64,000 nucleotides of DNA from Mixta calida (GTDB lineage: Bacteria > Pseudomonadota > Gammaproteobacteria > Enterobacterales > Enterobacteriaceae): positions 2,958,540 through 3,022,539 of the forward strand of contig NZ_CP026378.1 of assembly GCF_002953215.1 (NCBI RefSeq), given 5' to 3'. Positions 21,355-29,903 of the stretch are shown here, piece after piece. The number at the start of each line of letters is the position of its first letter. Position 1 is the first letter of the stretch. Made by a program: the position numbers and the translations under genes. The notes beneath the pieces are model-generated. The model was given only the letters and a program-made list of their open reading frames with translations, did not search any database and had not been told where the DNA came from.

Positions 21355-21582
21355 ATGCCACAATCATCCCGTTACAGTGACGAACGCGTGGAGCAGATCC
21401 TCGCGCAGCTGGTGCAGGTGCTGGAAGAAAACCAGGCGCCAACCGATCTTTCCCTGATGGTGCTGGGAAATATGGTCACCAATTTAATCAATACCAGCGT
21501 GGCGCCCGCTCAGCGTCGTGCGCTGGCCCGTTCCTTCGCGGATGCGCTTCAGGCCTCAGTACGCGAAGATAAAGCCCATTAA
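21355..21582 (+). CDS. yejL: UPF0352 family protein YejL
   Basis: Small alpha-helical protein of unknown function, 75 residues as in E. coli ([14 protein letters not shown]...). It sits 21 bp upstream of yejM, with which it is probably co-transcribed. An open frame from 20980 that overlaps yejK is not part of the gene. Confidence 0.93.
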   Translation: MPQSSRYSDERVEQILAQLVQVLEENQAPTDLSLMVLGNMVTNLINTSVAPAQRRALARSFADALQASVREDKAH

Positions 21583-21603
21583 TGTGATGATCTGACCGCA
21601 AAT

Positions 21604-23355
21604 ATGGTTACCAATCGGCAACGCTACCGTGAAAAAGTCTCCCAGATGATTAGCTGGGGGCACTGGTTCGCGTTGTTTAACATCATTTTTGCCGCCCTGC
21701 TGGGCAGTCGTTATCTGTTGGTGGCCGACTGGCCCGGTTCGCTGGCGGGGCGTATCTACGCCTTCACCAGCTGGATCGGCCACTTCAGCTTTATCGTCTT
21801 TGCGGCCTATCTGTTACTGATCTTCCCCCTCACCTTTGTGGTGATGTCGCAGCGTCTGCTGCGCTTTTTATCCGCCATTGTCGCCACCGCCGGGCTGACG
21901 CTGCTGCTGGTCGACAGCGCGGTGTTCAACCGTTTCCACCTGCATTTGAATCCCGTGGTGTGGGAACTGGTGGTCAACCCCGACCAAAGCGAAATGGCGC
22001 GCGACTGGCAGCTGATGTTTATCAGCGTACCGGCGATTTTCCTGGTGCAAATGCTGTTTGCCACCTGGAGCTGGCAGAAACTGCGCAGCCTGAACCGACG
22101 CAGCTTTGGCAAGCCGCTGGCCGCGCTGTTTATTAGCGCCTTTTTCGCCAGCCATCTGCTCTATATCTGGGCGGACGCCAATTTCTATCGACCGATCACG
22201 ATGCAGCGCGCCAATCTGCCGCTCTCCTATCCGATGACCGCGCGCCGGTTTCTGGAGAAGCACGGGCTGCTGGATGCGCAGGAGTATCAGCGTCGTCTGG
22301 TGCAGCAGGGCAACCCAGAGGCGGTCTCGGTCGCCTACCCGCTAAGCGATATCACGTTCCGCGACGGCGGCGCGGGCCATAATCTGCTGGTGATTACCGT
22401 GGATGGCCTGAACGAGCCGACCATGACCAAAGCGCTGCCGAATCTGACGCGCTTCGGCGAAAGCAACGTGCGCTTCAGCCAGCACTTTACCGCAGGCAAT
22501 ACGCCCGACAGCGGGCTGTTCGGCCTGTTTTACGGCATCTCGCCGAGCTATATGGACGGCGTACTGGCGTCGCGCATCCCTTCCGCGCTGATCACCTCGC
22601 TGAGTCAGCAGGGTTATCAGTTCGGTCTGTTCGCCTCCGACAGCTTCCGTTCGCCGCTTTATCGCCAGGCGCTGCTGGCCGACTTTTCGCTGCCGGTGAT
22701 TGGCGATCAGCCAAACAGTCAGACCACCGCGCAGTGGCAGCGTTGGCTTGGCTCGCTGCCGTCAGGTCATGCGCCGTGGTTCTCGTGGGTCTCCTATAGC
22801 GGACTGCGCGATCTGCCCGAACGCGGCAAAGAGCGGACACAGCGCTACAGCCGCAACGCCAAAGAGGTCGACGGCGAAATAGGCCAGGTGCTGAACACGC
22901 TGGAACAGAAAGGGCTGCTGGAGAACACCGTGGTGGTGATTACCGCCCAGCAGGCGGTGGCGCTGAACGGAAAAGATAATGACGGCCGCCGCGCCGGGTT
23001 GCAGGTGCCGTTGCTGATCCACTGGCCGAATACGCCAGCACAAACCATCAGCAAGCTGACCGACCATCAGGATGTGATGACCACGCTGATGCAGCGTTTG
23101 CTGCACGTCAGCACGCCGCCAGCGGAATATTCGCAGGGCGAAGATCTTTTCACCGCCCAGCGTCGTCATAACTGGATCGCCAGCGCCGATAACAACCGGC
23201 TGGTGATTACCACGCCGCAGCTTACGCTGGTGCTGGATGCGAACGGCAGCTATAAGGCCTATAACCGCGAAGGCCAGCTGCTAAAGGATCATAAGCCCCA
23301 GCTGGCGCTGCTGTTGCAGGTGCTGACGGAAGAGAAACGTTTTATTGCTAACTGA
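21604..23355 (+). CDS. yejM: LPS assembly/LpxC regulator YejM (PbgA, LapC)
   Basis: Essential inner-membrane protein that senses LPS and, with LapB, controls FtsH cleavage of LpxC. The 583 residues have five N-terminal membrane helices (about 1-190), then an arginine-rich linker and a periplasmic alkaline-phosphatase/sulfatase-like domain (DGLNEPTMTKALPNLTRF; HFTAGNTPDSGLFGLFYG). The gene begins 21 bp after yejL. Confidence 0.95.
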   Translation: MVTNRQRYREKVSQMISWGHWFALFNIIFAALLGSRYLLVADWPGSLAGRIYAFTSWIGHFSFIVFAAYLLLIFPLTFVVMSQRLLRFLSAIVATAGLTLLLVDSAVFNRFHLHLNPVVWELVVNPDQSEMARDWQLMFISVPAIFLVQMLFATWSWQKLRSLNRRSFGKPLAALFISAFFASHLLYIWADANFYRPITMQRANLPLSYPMTARRFLEKHGLLDAQEYQRRLVQQGNPEAVSVAYPLSDITFRDGGAGHNLLVITVDGLNEPTMTKALPNLTRFGESNVRFSQHFTAGNTPDSGLFGLFYGISPSYMDGVLASRIPSALITSLSQQGYQFGLFASDSFRSPLYRQALLADFSLPVIGDQPNSQTTAQWQRWLGSLPSGHAPWFSWVSYSGLRDLPERGKERTQRYSRNAKEVDGEIGQVLNTLEQKGLLENTVVVITAQQAVALNGKDNDGRRAGLQVPLLIHWPNTPAQTISKLTDHQDVMTTLMQRLLHVSTPPAEYSQGEDLFTAQRRHNWIASADNNRLVITTPQLTLVLDANGSYKAYNREGQLLKDHKPQLALLLQVLTEEKRFIAN

Positions 23356-23384
23356 TGGCGTATCGCCCATCGACGCTCGCCCTA

Positions 23385-23417
23385 CAGACCCGCCTGCGGC
23401 CCAGGCGGGTCTGTTTT
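23385..23417 (+). terminator. Rho-independent terminator after yejM
   Basis: CAGACCCGCCTG (23385-23396) pairs perfectly with 23402-23413 around CGGCC, followed by TTTT. Confidence 0.88.
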
Positions 23418-23694
23418 ATATAGAGGCAACGTTACTCACTTTGCACGCCGCTTCACGGGCGGCGCCGGAAAATGAATTCGCTGGACATGGGGTTGCAGGA
23501 AAGCCCTTCCAGTAAAAACAGATGCGGCGTTCTTTATCTCATCAAGCGGAGCGGATTATCGCTGTCGCTCCGTCGCTTCAACCGTCTGGATAGCAAGCTT
23601 CGCTGTCAGCCCTACTAACTGATTATTATTAAAGCAGTTAGACGCAAAGCGTCTTGCTTTTAGCAAGATTCCGGGTAGTATAACGGCCACATAT
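23418..23694 (+). other. Region between yejM and tRNA-Pro, no gene seen
   Basis: No plausible coding frame. The stretch before the tRNA is expected to hold its promoter. Short A/T-rich blocks and a small hairpin (AGACGCaAAGCGTCT near 23640-23654) are present. A 65-codon reverse frame here overlaps the tRNA and is rejected. Confidence 0.4.
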
Positions 23695-23771
23695 CGGCAC
23701 GTAGCGCAGCCTGGTAGCGCACTGTCATGGGGTGTCAGGGGTCGGAGGTTCAAATCCTCTCGTGCCGACCA
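23695..23771 (+). tRNA. proL: tRNA-Pro (anticodon GGG)
   Basis: A 77-nt cloverleaf with encoded CCA. The acceptor CGGCACG pairs with CGTGCCG, the D-arm has AGCGCAGCCTGG, and the T-arm is GGAGG-TTCAAAT-CCTCT. The anticodon GGG lies within CATGGGGTGTC. It is at the same place as proL in E. coli, after yejM. Compared with my memory of E. coli proL the anticodon stem carries a compensated pair (CTGTC with GTCAG). Confidence 0.97.
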
Positions 23772-23780
23772 AAATTCCCT

Positions 23781-23811
23781 AAAAAACCAATCCTTTCGGA
23801 TTGGTTTTTTT
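23781..23811 (+). terminator. Rho-independent terminator after tRNA-Pro
   Basis: AACCAATCC pairs with GGATTGGTT around TTTC, with flanking A and T runs. Confidence 0.92.
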
Positions 23812-24094
23812 ATGTCTGCGTTTTAATTTACTGACATGCTGCTGAAGGGATCATTGCAGAAAAGGTGCTGGATTAGCGTTAGCTTCGGTTAAGCAAATGA
23901 TATATTGGTTGCCGCATCAGCATTAGCATGCAGGCATTAAACGGGTAGATTACAAGCCAGGCAGTGACAACGTCGGTTATATTGCTCTTGCAGGTAATGC
24001 CCAAAACTTCCCCTATATGGGTGAAAATAAACAAGCAGCATATATTTGATAAACATATAGCTTCTTAATTCAGGAGAGGCGTATAGAGGCACAG
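23812..24094 (+). other. AT-rich junction downstream of tRNA-Pro with a possible gene remnant
   Basis: Base composition shifts to AT-rich directly after the tRNA terminator. An open stretch at 23927-24049 (plus strand, no ATG, preceded by a stop) encodes about 40 residues including GYIALAGNAQNFPYMGENK and ends in TGA. It looks like the tail of a decayed gene, but I could not assign a family. The ribosome site for the next gene (AGAGGC) is at the right end. Confidence 0.35.
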
Positions 24095-24850
24095 ATGAAA
24101 GCTTTTATTATAAATTTGAAGGAATCGGTTGAAAGACGTATAAAAATGGAAAACCAGCTTAAAAAGCTTAAGCTGAAATATGAATTTATCGATGCTGTTG
24201 ATGGGCGGAAAATGTCCGAACAACAAAAAAAAAGCATCACTCAAGAGGTAAATTATGCTTTCCTGCCTGGTGAAATCGGCTGCGCTCTCAGCCATCAAAA
24301 AATTTACCAGAGAATGCTCGATGAGAGTACAGATGTTGCGTTAATCCTTGAAGACGATGTCATCTTGAATGCGGATATAAATGAAATCATTAAAAAAATC
24401 CCGATAAAAGTTGACGTGCCTACAGTGATTTTACTTAGTCGTTCTAATAAATATTTAAAAAAACCCGTTCATAAATTAACAGATAAATATTCTCTGCATA
24501 AAACGCATCATGCTACTACAACACATAGCTATATTCTGAACAAAAAAGCAGCGCAGGCACTTTTGGCTGGATTATACCCTGTATGGATGGTTGCCGATAA
24601 ATGGATGCTTTTTGAAGAGCTATCTATGGTTAAAGTGTTTTCGGTTGTCCCCCATCCAGTTGAGCTTTCTACAGAAGCAGGAAATTCTACTATCAATGCT
24701 CAAAAGGGGGATCTGGAGTTGAACTTACATAAGAAATTAATCTGGAATCGCTTGATGGCACAACGATCTGTTAAGGCAAAACTCAGGGAGAAGTATCGTA
24801 GAGCAATCGTACCGATTTTCAATAAAGTTATCGATCAGGGAAAAGGTTAA
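24095..24850 (+). CDS. Glycosyltransferase family 25 protein (LPS-type)
   Basis: A 251-residue predicted transferase of the GT25 family, whose members add galactose or other sugars to lipooligosaccharide. Family features: N-terminal KAFIINLKESVERR, the central GEIGCALSHQKIYQRM and the acidic LILEDDVIL motif, followed by ATTTHSYILNKKAAQALL. It is lysine- and asparagine-rich and clearly more AT-rich than its neighbours. It stands alone between tRNA-Pro and cadA, which suggests transfer. The donor and acceptor sugars cannot be told. Confidence 0.85.
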   Translation: MKAFIINLKESVERRIKMENQLKKLKLKYEFIDAVDGRKMSEQQKKSITQEVNYAFLPGEIGCALSHQKIYQRMLDESTDVALILEDDVILNADINEIIKKIPIKVDVPTVILLSRSNKYLKKPVHKLTDKYSLHKTHHATTTHSYILNKKAAQALLAGLYPVWMVADKWMLFEELSMVKVFSVVPHPVELSTEAGNSTINAQKGDLELNLHKKLIWNRLMAQRSVKAKLREKYRRAIVPIFNKVIDQGKG

Positions 24851-24999
24851 AAGAGCGTAGGTTTTATTAATTTATTCCGTAGCTGGGACATGAAATATCT
24901 GCGTATACTGATTAGCTTAATAAAGCAGATTATCTGCTGTTCTGTCCATTTGCAGATACTGTGGTGATATTTTGGCTGTATAATTCTTCAGTTACCAAA

Positions 25000-25026
25000 A
25001 TAACAAGAGCAGATCTTTGTCTGCTC
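25000..25026 (-). terminator. Terminator after cadA (reverse strand)
   Basis: GAGCAGA (25007-25013) pairs with TCTGCTC (25020-25026). Read on the minus strand it is followed by TTGTTATTTT. It lies 30 bp beyond the cadA stop. Confidence 0.65.
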
Positions 25027-25055
25027 CATTCTGTACCTGGGGTTTCTTACCCCCC

Positions 25056-27272
25056 CTACTGACGCAACAACCTCAGCCCGTTCGCCACCACCAGCAGGCT
25101 GGCGCCGACGTCGGCGAACACCGCCATCCACAGCGTGCCCATTCCCGCTAAAGTCAGCGCCAGAAACAACGCTTTAATACCAATGGCCAGCGTCAAATTC
25201 TGGATCAACACCGCATAAGTACGCCTTGCCAGACGGATAAAAAGCGGGATTTTACGCAAATCGTCATCCATTAGCGCCACGTCAGCGGTTTCAATCGCCG
25301 TGTCCGTTCCCATCGCACCCATGGCGAAGCCGACAGTGGCGCGGGCCAGCGCCGGGGCATCATTAATGCCGTCGCCTACCATGCCGGTTACGCCCTGAAG
25401 GGTGAGTTTTTCCACTGCCTGTAGCTTATCCTCCGGCAACTGTTCACTCTGCACGTTGTCAATGGCGAGCTGGGCGCCAATTGCCTGCGCCGCCCAACGA
25501 TTATCGCCGGTCAGCATAACGGTTTTAACGCCCAGCGCATGCAGCTGCGCAATCGCCTCGCGGCTGCTCGCTTTAATCGTATCCGCTACCGCGAACAGCG
25601 CCAGCACGCTTTCTTCGTCACAGAGCATCACGCTGGTTTTCCCCTGCTGTTCCAGCGCGTTCAGGGTAGCCTTTGTCGCGGCGGAGCAGCCAACGCTCTC
25701 CTCAATCAGACGCAGGTTGCCTAAGCTATAGGTTTTCCCGTCTATCTCGCCGCGCACGCCGCGCCCCGGCAGCGCGGTAAAATTGTTAACGGGTAATCTG
25801 GCGCTATCTGACGCGGCAGCTAACAGCGCCTGCGACACAGGATGATCGGAATAGCTGGCCAGGCTGACCGCCAGCGCCTGACAGCGCGCCGGGTCAAGCG
25901 CGGCCAGTACGCGAATATCAGTCTGACGCGGCTTGCCGTGGGTCAGGGTGCCGGTTTTATCGAGCGCCAGCCACTTCAACCGCCTCCCCTCTTCCAGATA
26001 GATGCCGCCCTTGATCAAAATACCGCGACGCGCAGCGGCCGTCAGGCCGCTGACGATGGTCACCGGCGTTGAGATCACCAGCGCACAGGGGCAGGCGATA
26101 ACCAGCATCACCAGCGCTTTATAAATCCACTCCTGCCAGCTGCCCCCCATAAACAGCGGCGGCAGCAGCGCCAGCGTTACGGCCATGGCGCAGACCGCCG
26201 GCGTATAGATACGTGAGAAGCGATCGACAAAGCGCTGTACCGGCGCTTTCGCCTCCTGCGCCTGCTCTACAACGCGGATAATACGCGCCAGTGTGCTGTT
26301 GTTCGCCGCCGCCGTTACGCGATATTCAATCGCGCCCGCGCCGTTGATGGTACCGGCAAATACCGTATCGCCCTCGCCCTTCTCCACCGGCAGGCTCTCG
26401 CCGGTGACCGGCGCCTGGTCGACAGTGGTACGCCCACGTACAATCACACCATCCAGACCGATGCGCTCGCCGGGCCTGGCTCTTACCAGGCTGTCCAGAA
26501 CTACCTGTTTCACTTCCGTGTCGCGCCAGCTGCCATCCAGCTGCCACATACTGGCCGTTTCCGGCGTCAGCCGGATCAGAGAATCGATGGCGTTGCGCGC
26601 GCGATCCAGTGATTTCGCCTCCAGCAGCTCGGCCAGCGTAAACAGTGCCATCACCATCGCCGCTTCCGGCCACTGTCCAAGCACCAGCGCGCCGGTAACG
26701 GCGATGCTCATTAATGCGTTAATATTCAGGTTGCCGTTGATTATCGCGGTCCAGCCTTTTTTAAAGGTATGCAGGCCACACAGCGCGATGGCCAGCAGCG
26801 CCAGCGCCGCTTGCGCCCATTCCATCACGCCTGTCCAGCTCAGCGCCTCCGAGGCCGCCGCCGCCGCTCCGGCCAGCGCCAGCGGCCACCAGCGCGGACT
26901 TTGGGTTTCAGCCGTCGTCGGCTGTTCGCCATCATGAAGGGGTTCAGGTTCGAAACCCAGCGCGCGAATTGCATTCAGCACAGACTCTAATGCGCCCGGC
27001 GCGTATGAGACCGTCAACACGCGCTGCATCAGATTAAACTCCATCCCGCTGACGCTCTTCATTGCGCCCAGTTTTTTGCGGATCAGCGCCTCTTCTACCG
27101 GGCAGTCCATCTGCATAATGCGGATGCGGGTTTGCTCTCCTCCCGGTGCGCTGGCGTCGGCGCGCGGCGTGCTCTCTGTCGCATCTCCGACCGGCTCAAA
27201 GGCGGTAAAGCGCGCCTTGTCCTGGTTGCCCGACGTGCCGTCGCAGTTAGGTTTATTACAGCAATGACTCAT
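25056..27272 (-). CDS. cadA: P1B-type heavy-metal (Cd/Zn/Pb) exporting ATPase
   Basis: Inner-membrane pump for divalent soft metals. The 738 residues have a Cys-rich start (SHCCNKPNCDG), an HMA-like domain with MDCPVEEALIRKK that has one cysteine where the usual motif has two, then the P-type core: TGES actuator motif, CPCALV metal site in helix 6, DKTGT phosphorylation site, SDHPVSQA (the HP motif), and GDGINDAPAL. It is divergent from cadR with a shared MerR-type promoter, which supports a Cd/Pb/Zn role. ZntA-like is an equally valid label. Confidence 0.9.
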   Translation of the reverse strand: MSHCCNKPNCDGTSGNQDKARFTAFEPVGDATESTPRADASAPGGEQTRIRIMQMDCPVEEALIRKKLGAMKSVSGMEFNLMQRVLTVSYAPGALESVLNAIRALGFEPEPLHDGEQPTTAETQSPRWWPLALAGAAAAASEALSWTGVMEWAQAALALLAIALCGLHTFKKGWTAIINGNLNINALMSIAVTGALVLGQWPEAAMVMALFTLAELLEAKSLDRARNAIDSLIRLTPETASMWQLDGSWRDTEVKQVVLDSLVRARPGERIGLDGVIVRGRTTVDQAPVTGESLPVEKGEGDTVFAGTINGAGAIEYRVTAAANNSTLARIIRVVEQAQEAKAPVQRFVDRFSRIYTPAVCAMAVTLALLPPLFMGGSWQEWIYKALVMLVIACPCALVISTPVTIVSGLTAAARRGILIKGGIYLEEGRRLKWLALDKTGTLTHGKPRQTDIRVLAALDPARCQALAVSLASYSDHPVSQALLAAASDSARLPVNNFTALPGRGVRGEIDGKTYSLGNLRLIEESVGCSAATKATLNALEQQGKTSVMLCDEESVLALFAVADTIKASSREAIAQLHALGVKTVMLTGDNRWAAQAIGAQLAIDNVQSEQLPEDKLQAVEKLTLQGVTGMVGDGINDAPALARATVGFAMGAMGTDTAIETADVALMDDDLRKIPLFIRLARRTYAVLIQNLTLAIGIKALFLALTLAGMGTLWMAVFADVGASLLVVANGLRLLRQ

Positions 27273-27301
27273 CTTTTTTCCTCCCTTTCGCCTATACTGC
27301 T

Positions 27302-27332
27302 ATTAGAAACCCTGTAGTTACTTCAGGGTCAA
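27302..27332 (-). promoter_or_regulatory. MerR-type cadA promoter with CadR operator
   Basis: On the minus strand, TTGACC (-35, 27327-27332) and TCTAAT (-10, 27302-27307) are separated by 19 bp, the over-long spacer typical of MerR-family promoters. An inverted repeat (ACCCTG 27309-27314 with CAGGGT 27324-27329) fills the spacer. CadR binding here would untwist the promoter when metal is present. Confidence 0.83.
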
Positions 27333-27350
27333 GCGTCAGCGAGGTGGAGA

Positions 27351-27785
27351 ATGAAGATCGGCGAACTGGCCCGACTGGCGGGCTGCAAGGTGGAAACGGT
27401 GCGCTACTATGAACGGGAAGGTTTATTAGCGGCTCCGCTGCGCGACGGCAGTAATAACTATCGTCATTACGACAGCCATCATCTGGAAACGCTGCTGTTT
27501 ATACGTCGATGCAGAACGCTGGATATGACGCACGAAGAGATTCGGGTGCTACTGCAAGCCCGCAGCCAACCTGACGCCGACTGCGGCACGGTTAATGCGC
27601 TGATTGACAGGCATCTGCATCATGTGCAGGAAAAAATCCGCGAGTTGAACGCGCTGGAGCAGCAGCTAACCGCGCTGGGAAGCCACTGCCACGCCGGGCG
27701 CGCGGCGCGACACTGCGGCATCCTGCACGAACTGGAACAGACGGACGATCTGCAGGCGGTCACTTCGCTGACGCGCGGTTTGTAA
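27351..27785 (+). CDS. cadR: Cd(II)/Pb(II)-responsive MerR-family regulator
   Basis: 144-residue activator. The N-terminal winged helix is MKIGELARLAGCKVETVRYYEREGLL. The dimerisation helix has DCGTVNALIDRHLHHV, whose cysteine, with the C-terminal pair in CHAGRAARHCGIL, gives the three-cysteine metal site of CadR/PbrR proteins. It is divergent from cadA across a 78-bp gap. Its 3' end overlaps the convergent EamA gene by 26 bp. Confidence 0.92.
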   Translation: MKIGELARLAGCKVETVRYYEREGLLAAPLRDGSNNYRHYDSHHLETLLFIRRCRTLDMTHEEIRVLLQARSQPDADCGTVNALIDRHLHHVQEKIRELNALEQQLTALGSHCHAGRAARHCGILHELEQTDDLQAVTSLTRGL

Positions 27786-28698
27786 GCGTCGCGCGTTTGC
27801 CGAAGGGCAGCCGCTTCGCCGGTAACGTAATCACCATCAGACAGCCGACAATCAGGGCAACGCCCGTCCATCCGCTCAGCGACAGCCTTTCGCCGACCAG
27901 CAGCACCGCCAGCAGCGCGGCTACCACCGGCTCCAGCAGCGTAATGGTAGTGGCCAGGCTGGCCGGAATACGCGCCAGCCCATAGCCGTAGCAGAGATAG
28001 CCGATAAACATCGGGACCAGCGCCATATAGATGCCGACGGCGGCGTTATTCCATGCGGTCAGCAGCGGCGCGCCGGTAAACAGCAGCACCGGCATCAGCA
28101 GGATCCCGCCTGCGCCGAACGTCGCGCCCATCGCAGCGCGCGGCGCTATCTTCTGCTGCATCAGTCGTCGTGCGGACCAGGAGTAGAGCGCATAGGTAAA
28201 GCCCGCCAGCAGCCCCAGCAGCATGCCGACAATAGCGTGATCCGCCTCGCCGTGGCCGCCACTTTTCGCCAGGCAGAGCAGCGCCATGCCGATTAGCCCG
28301 ATTAGCGCCCCGCTCGCCCACTGTTTTGTCAGACGCAAGCCGTCCAGCCGATATTCGATCAGCGCGGAGAGCAGCGGCGCGGAGCCGATAGAGATCACCG
28401 TGCCGACCGTAACGCCCGCCAGACGCATTGAGGCGTAAAACGCGAGCGGATAAATCGCTACCGCCAGGGCGCCGGTCAGCAGATAGCGCCATTGGCGGGC
28501 GATCAGCCGTCGCTGGCGCACAATGGCGGCGACGGCGATAAGCCCCTGCAACAGACCGCCGATGCCCATCGCCACCGCGCCGACCGCCAGGGAACTGAGA
28601 TCGGGCGCGAAAGTAGCGGCCGTGCCGGTCGTTCCCCAAAGAATCGAGGCGATAAAAACGGCGGCGATGCCCGCCAGACGCTGTTCAGAAGCGAGCAT
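27760..28698 (-). CDS. EamA/DMT family transporter
   Basis: Predicted inner-membrane exporter of the drug/metabolite superfamily with ten helices in two EamA repeats (first ILWGTTGTAATF..., second from about residue 155, MLLGLLAGFTYALYSW). The substrate is not known. The start ATG at 28698 overlaps the tetR stop as TGATG, so the two genes are translationally coupled. It is therefore likely to be the efflux target of that regulator. Confidence 0.88.
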   Translation of the reverse strand: MLASEQRLAGIAAVFIASILWGTTGTAATFAPDLSSLAVGAVAMGIGGLLQGLIAVAAIVRQRRLIARQWRYLLTGALAVAIYPLAFYASMRLAGVTVGTVISIGSAPLLSALIEYRLDGLRLTKQWASGALIGLIGMALLCLAKSGGHGEADHAIVGMLLGLLAGFTYALYSWSARRLMQQKIAPRAAMGATFGAGGILLMPVLLFTGAPLLTAWNNAAVGIYMALVPMFIGYLCYGYGLARIPASLATTITLLEPVVAALLAVLLVGERLSLSGWTGVALIVGCLMVITLPAKRLPFGKRATLTNRASAK

Positions 28699-29264
28699 CA
28701 CAACGCCTCCATCATCTGCGCGGCCATCATCTCCGCCTGCCTTACGCAGCCGCCGTTGCCTTCCAGTCCGGCGCGCGAAATGCTGCCTTCCAGCAAAAAA
28801 GCGAAGTGGCGCGCCATCAGGCGAGCCCGCTCCGCGTTCCCATCCAGCAGCGTAAGGAGATGCCCGAGCAGAATCGCCTCCACCTCCTCTTTATGACGCC
28901 GCACCGCCTGACGACCCGGCGCGGCGGCAGGCAGTTCCGCCGCGGCGTTCAACAGGCCGCAGCCGCGAAAGCCATGTTCATAGGCATATTCCGCGTGATC
29001 CTCATAGGCTTTAAACACCGCCAGCACTTTCTCGCGCGGCGTGCTGGCGGTTTGCAGCCGCTTCTCATACAGCGCCAGCCACTCCTGATGACGCAGCGTT
29101 AGATACGTCGCGACCAGCTCATCTTTAGACGCGAAGTTGTTATACAGGCTTTTTTTCGCCACGCCGGCGCGTTTGATAATCGCGTCGATGCCGGTTGCGT
29201 TAATGCCGTGTTCATAAAACAGCACGCGCGCCGCGTTCAGCAGCTTTTCCTGGGCGGTAGACAT
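28698..29264 (-). CDS. TetR/AcrR family transcriptional repressor
   Basis: 188 residues with an N-terminal helix-turn-helix (KLLNAARVLFYEHGINATGIDAIIKRAGVAKKSLYNNFASK) followed by a variable ligand-binding domain. It is the first gene of a two-gene operon with the EamA exporter. A large palindrome lies 23 bp upstream of its start and is the probable autoregulatory operator. The ligand cannot be told from sequence. Confidence 0.9.
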   Translation of the reverse strand: MSTAQEKLLNAARVLFYEHGINATGIDAIIKRAGVAKKSLYNNFASKDELVATYLTLRHQEWLALYEKRLQTASTPREKVLAVFKAYEDHAEYAYEHGFRGCGLLNAAAELPAAAPGRQAVRRHKEEVEAILLGHLLTLLDGNAERARLMARHFAFLLEGSISRAGLEGNGGCVRQAEMMAAQMMEAL

Positions 29265-29286
29265 CCTGGTTTTCCTGTCACAGAGG

Positions 29287-29312
29287 AAGTAGGCAGACCA
29301 GTCTACCTACTT
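29287..29312. promoter_or_regulatory. Palindromic TetR-type operator
   Basis: A 26-bp near-perfect palindrome: left arm AAGTAGGCAGACC (29287-29299), right arm complementary AAGTAGGTAGACT. It lies just upstream of the tetR start, as is typical of self-repressing TetR genes. Confidence 0.8.
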
Positions 29313-29457
29313 CTCAATCAGAAGCAACGGCCAGAAAAACATCCTGAAAAAGGAGCCTTGTCGGGATATAAATCGAATAGTAAACGGCAGGCGGAGTGCC
29401 TGCGCGTTATACTTCGTGTCGAACCAGAAAATCATTCCGCCAGAGGCGGCGCCGGGC

Positions 29458-29865
29458 TTAGCCGTGCAGCGTCAGCCCTTTTATCGCTTTCTCTACCGCT
29501 TTCTTCGGGCCGCGCAGCGCCAGCCCGACCAGATTCAGGTTATCGGCATCCTCTGCCAGGAATGCCTGGCGATTGGCCTCGTCGTGTCCGGTGGAGAACA
29601 TCGCCTGCACATAGGGAATCAGGGTCAACTCACGCTCCAGCCCCTTACGGTGCGCGCTCTGCAACTGGGCCAGATCCGCTGCGAACACCAGCATCGGTTG
29701 CCCCAGCATATTGCCGTAGCGGTGGCTTTTTGCATCAATATAGGGCGCGCCCATCATCTCCGGCGCGGCGGCGGCAATGCCGCTGGCGAGGAACGCCACC
29801 ACGTTCAGCCGCTGCCATACGGCCAGGTCATCACGAACAATCAGCGCTACTTTGGTATCAAACAT
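29458..29865 (-). CDS. DUF2000 family protein
   Basis: 135 residues. The sequence (start MFDTKVALIVRDDLAVWQRLNVVAFLASG, PMLVFAADLAQLQSAHRKGLERE in the middle) fits the DUF2000 family, small proteins of unknown function found next to AraC or LysE-type genes. It lies 38 bp downstream of an AraC-type regulator on the same strand and is probably co-transcribed with it. Confidence 0.83.
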   Translation of the reverse strand: MFDTKVALIVRDDLAVWQRLNVVAFLASGIAAAAPEMMGAPYIDAKSHRYGNMLGQPMLVFAADLAQLQSAHRKGLERELTLIPYVQAMFSTGHDEANRQAFLAEDADNLNLVGLALRGPKKAVEKAIKGLTLHG

Positions 29866-29903
29866 CCGTCAGGATCTCCATCGGTGAACAATAGAGATCA
29901 TCA

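Noticed and set aside
23695..25055. Phage-type integration island at tRNA-Pro
   Set aside because: No integrase gene and no second copy of the tRNA 3' end was seen in the window; only the AT-rich patch supports transfer.
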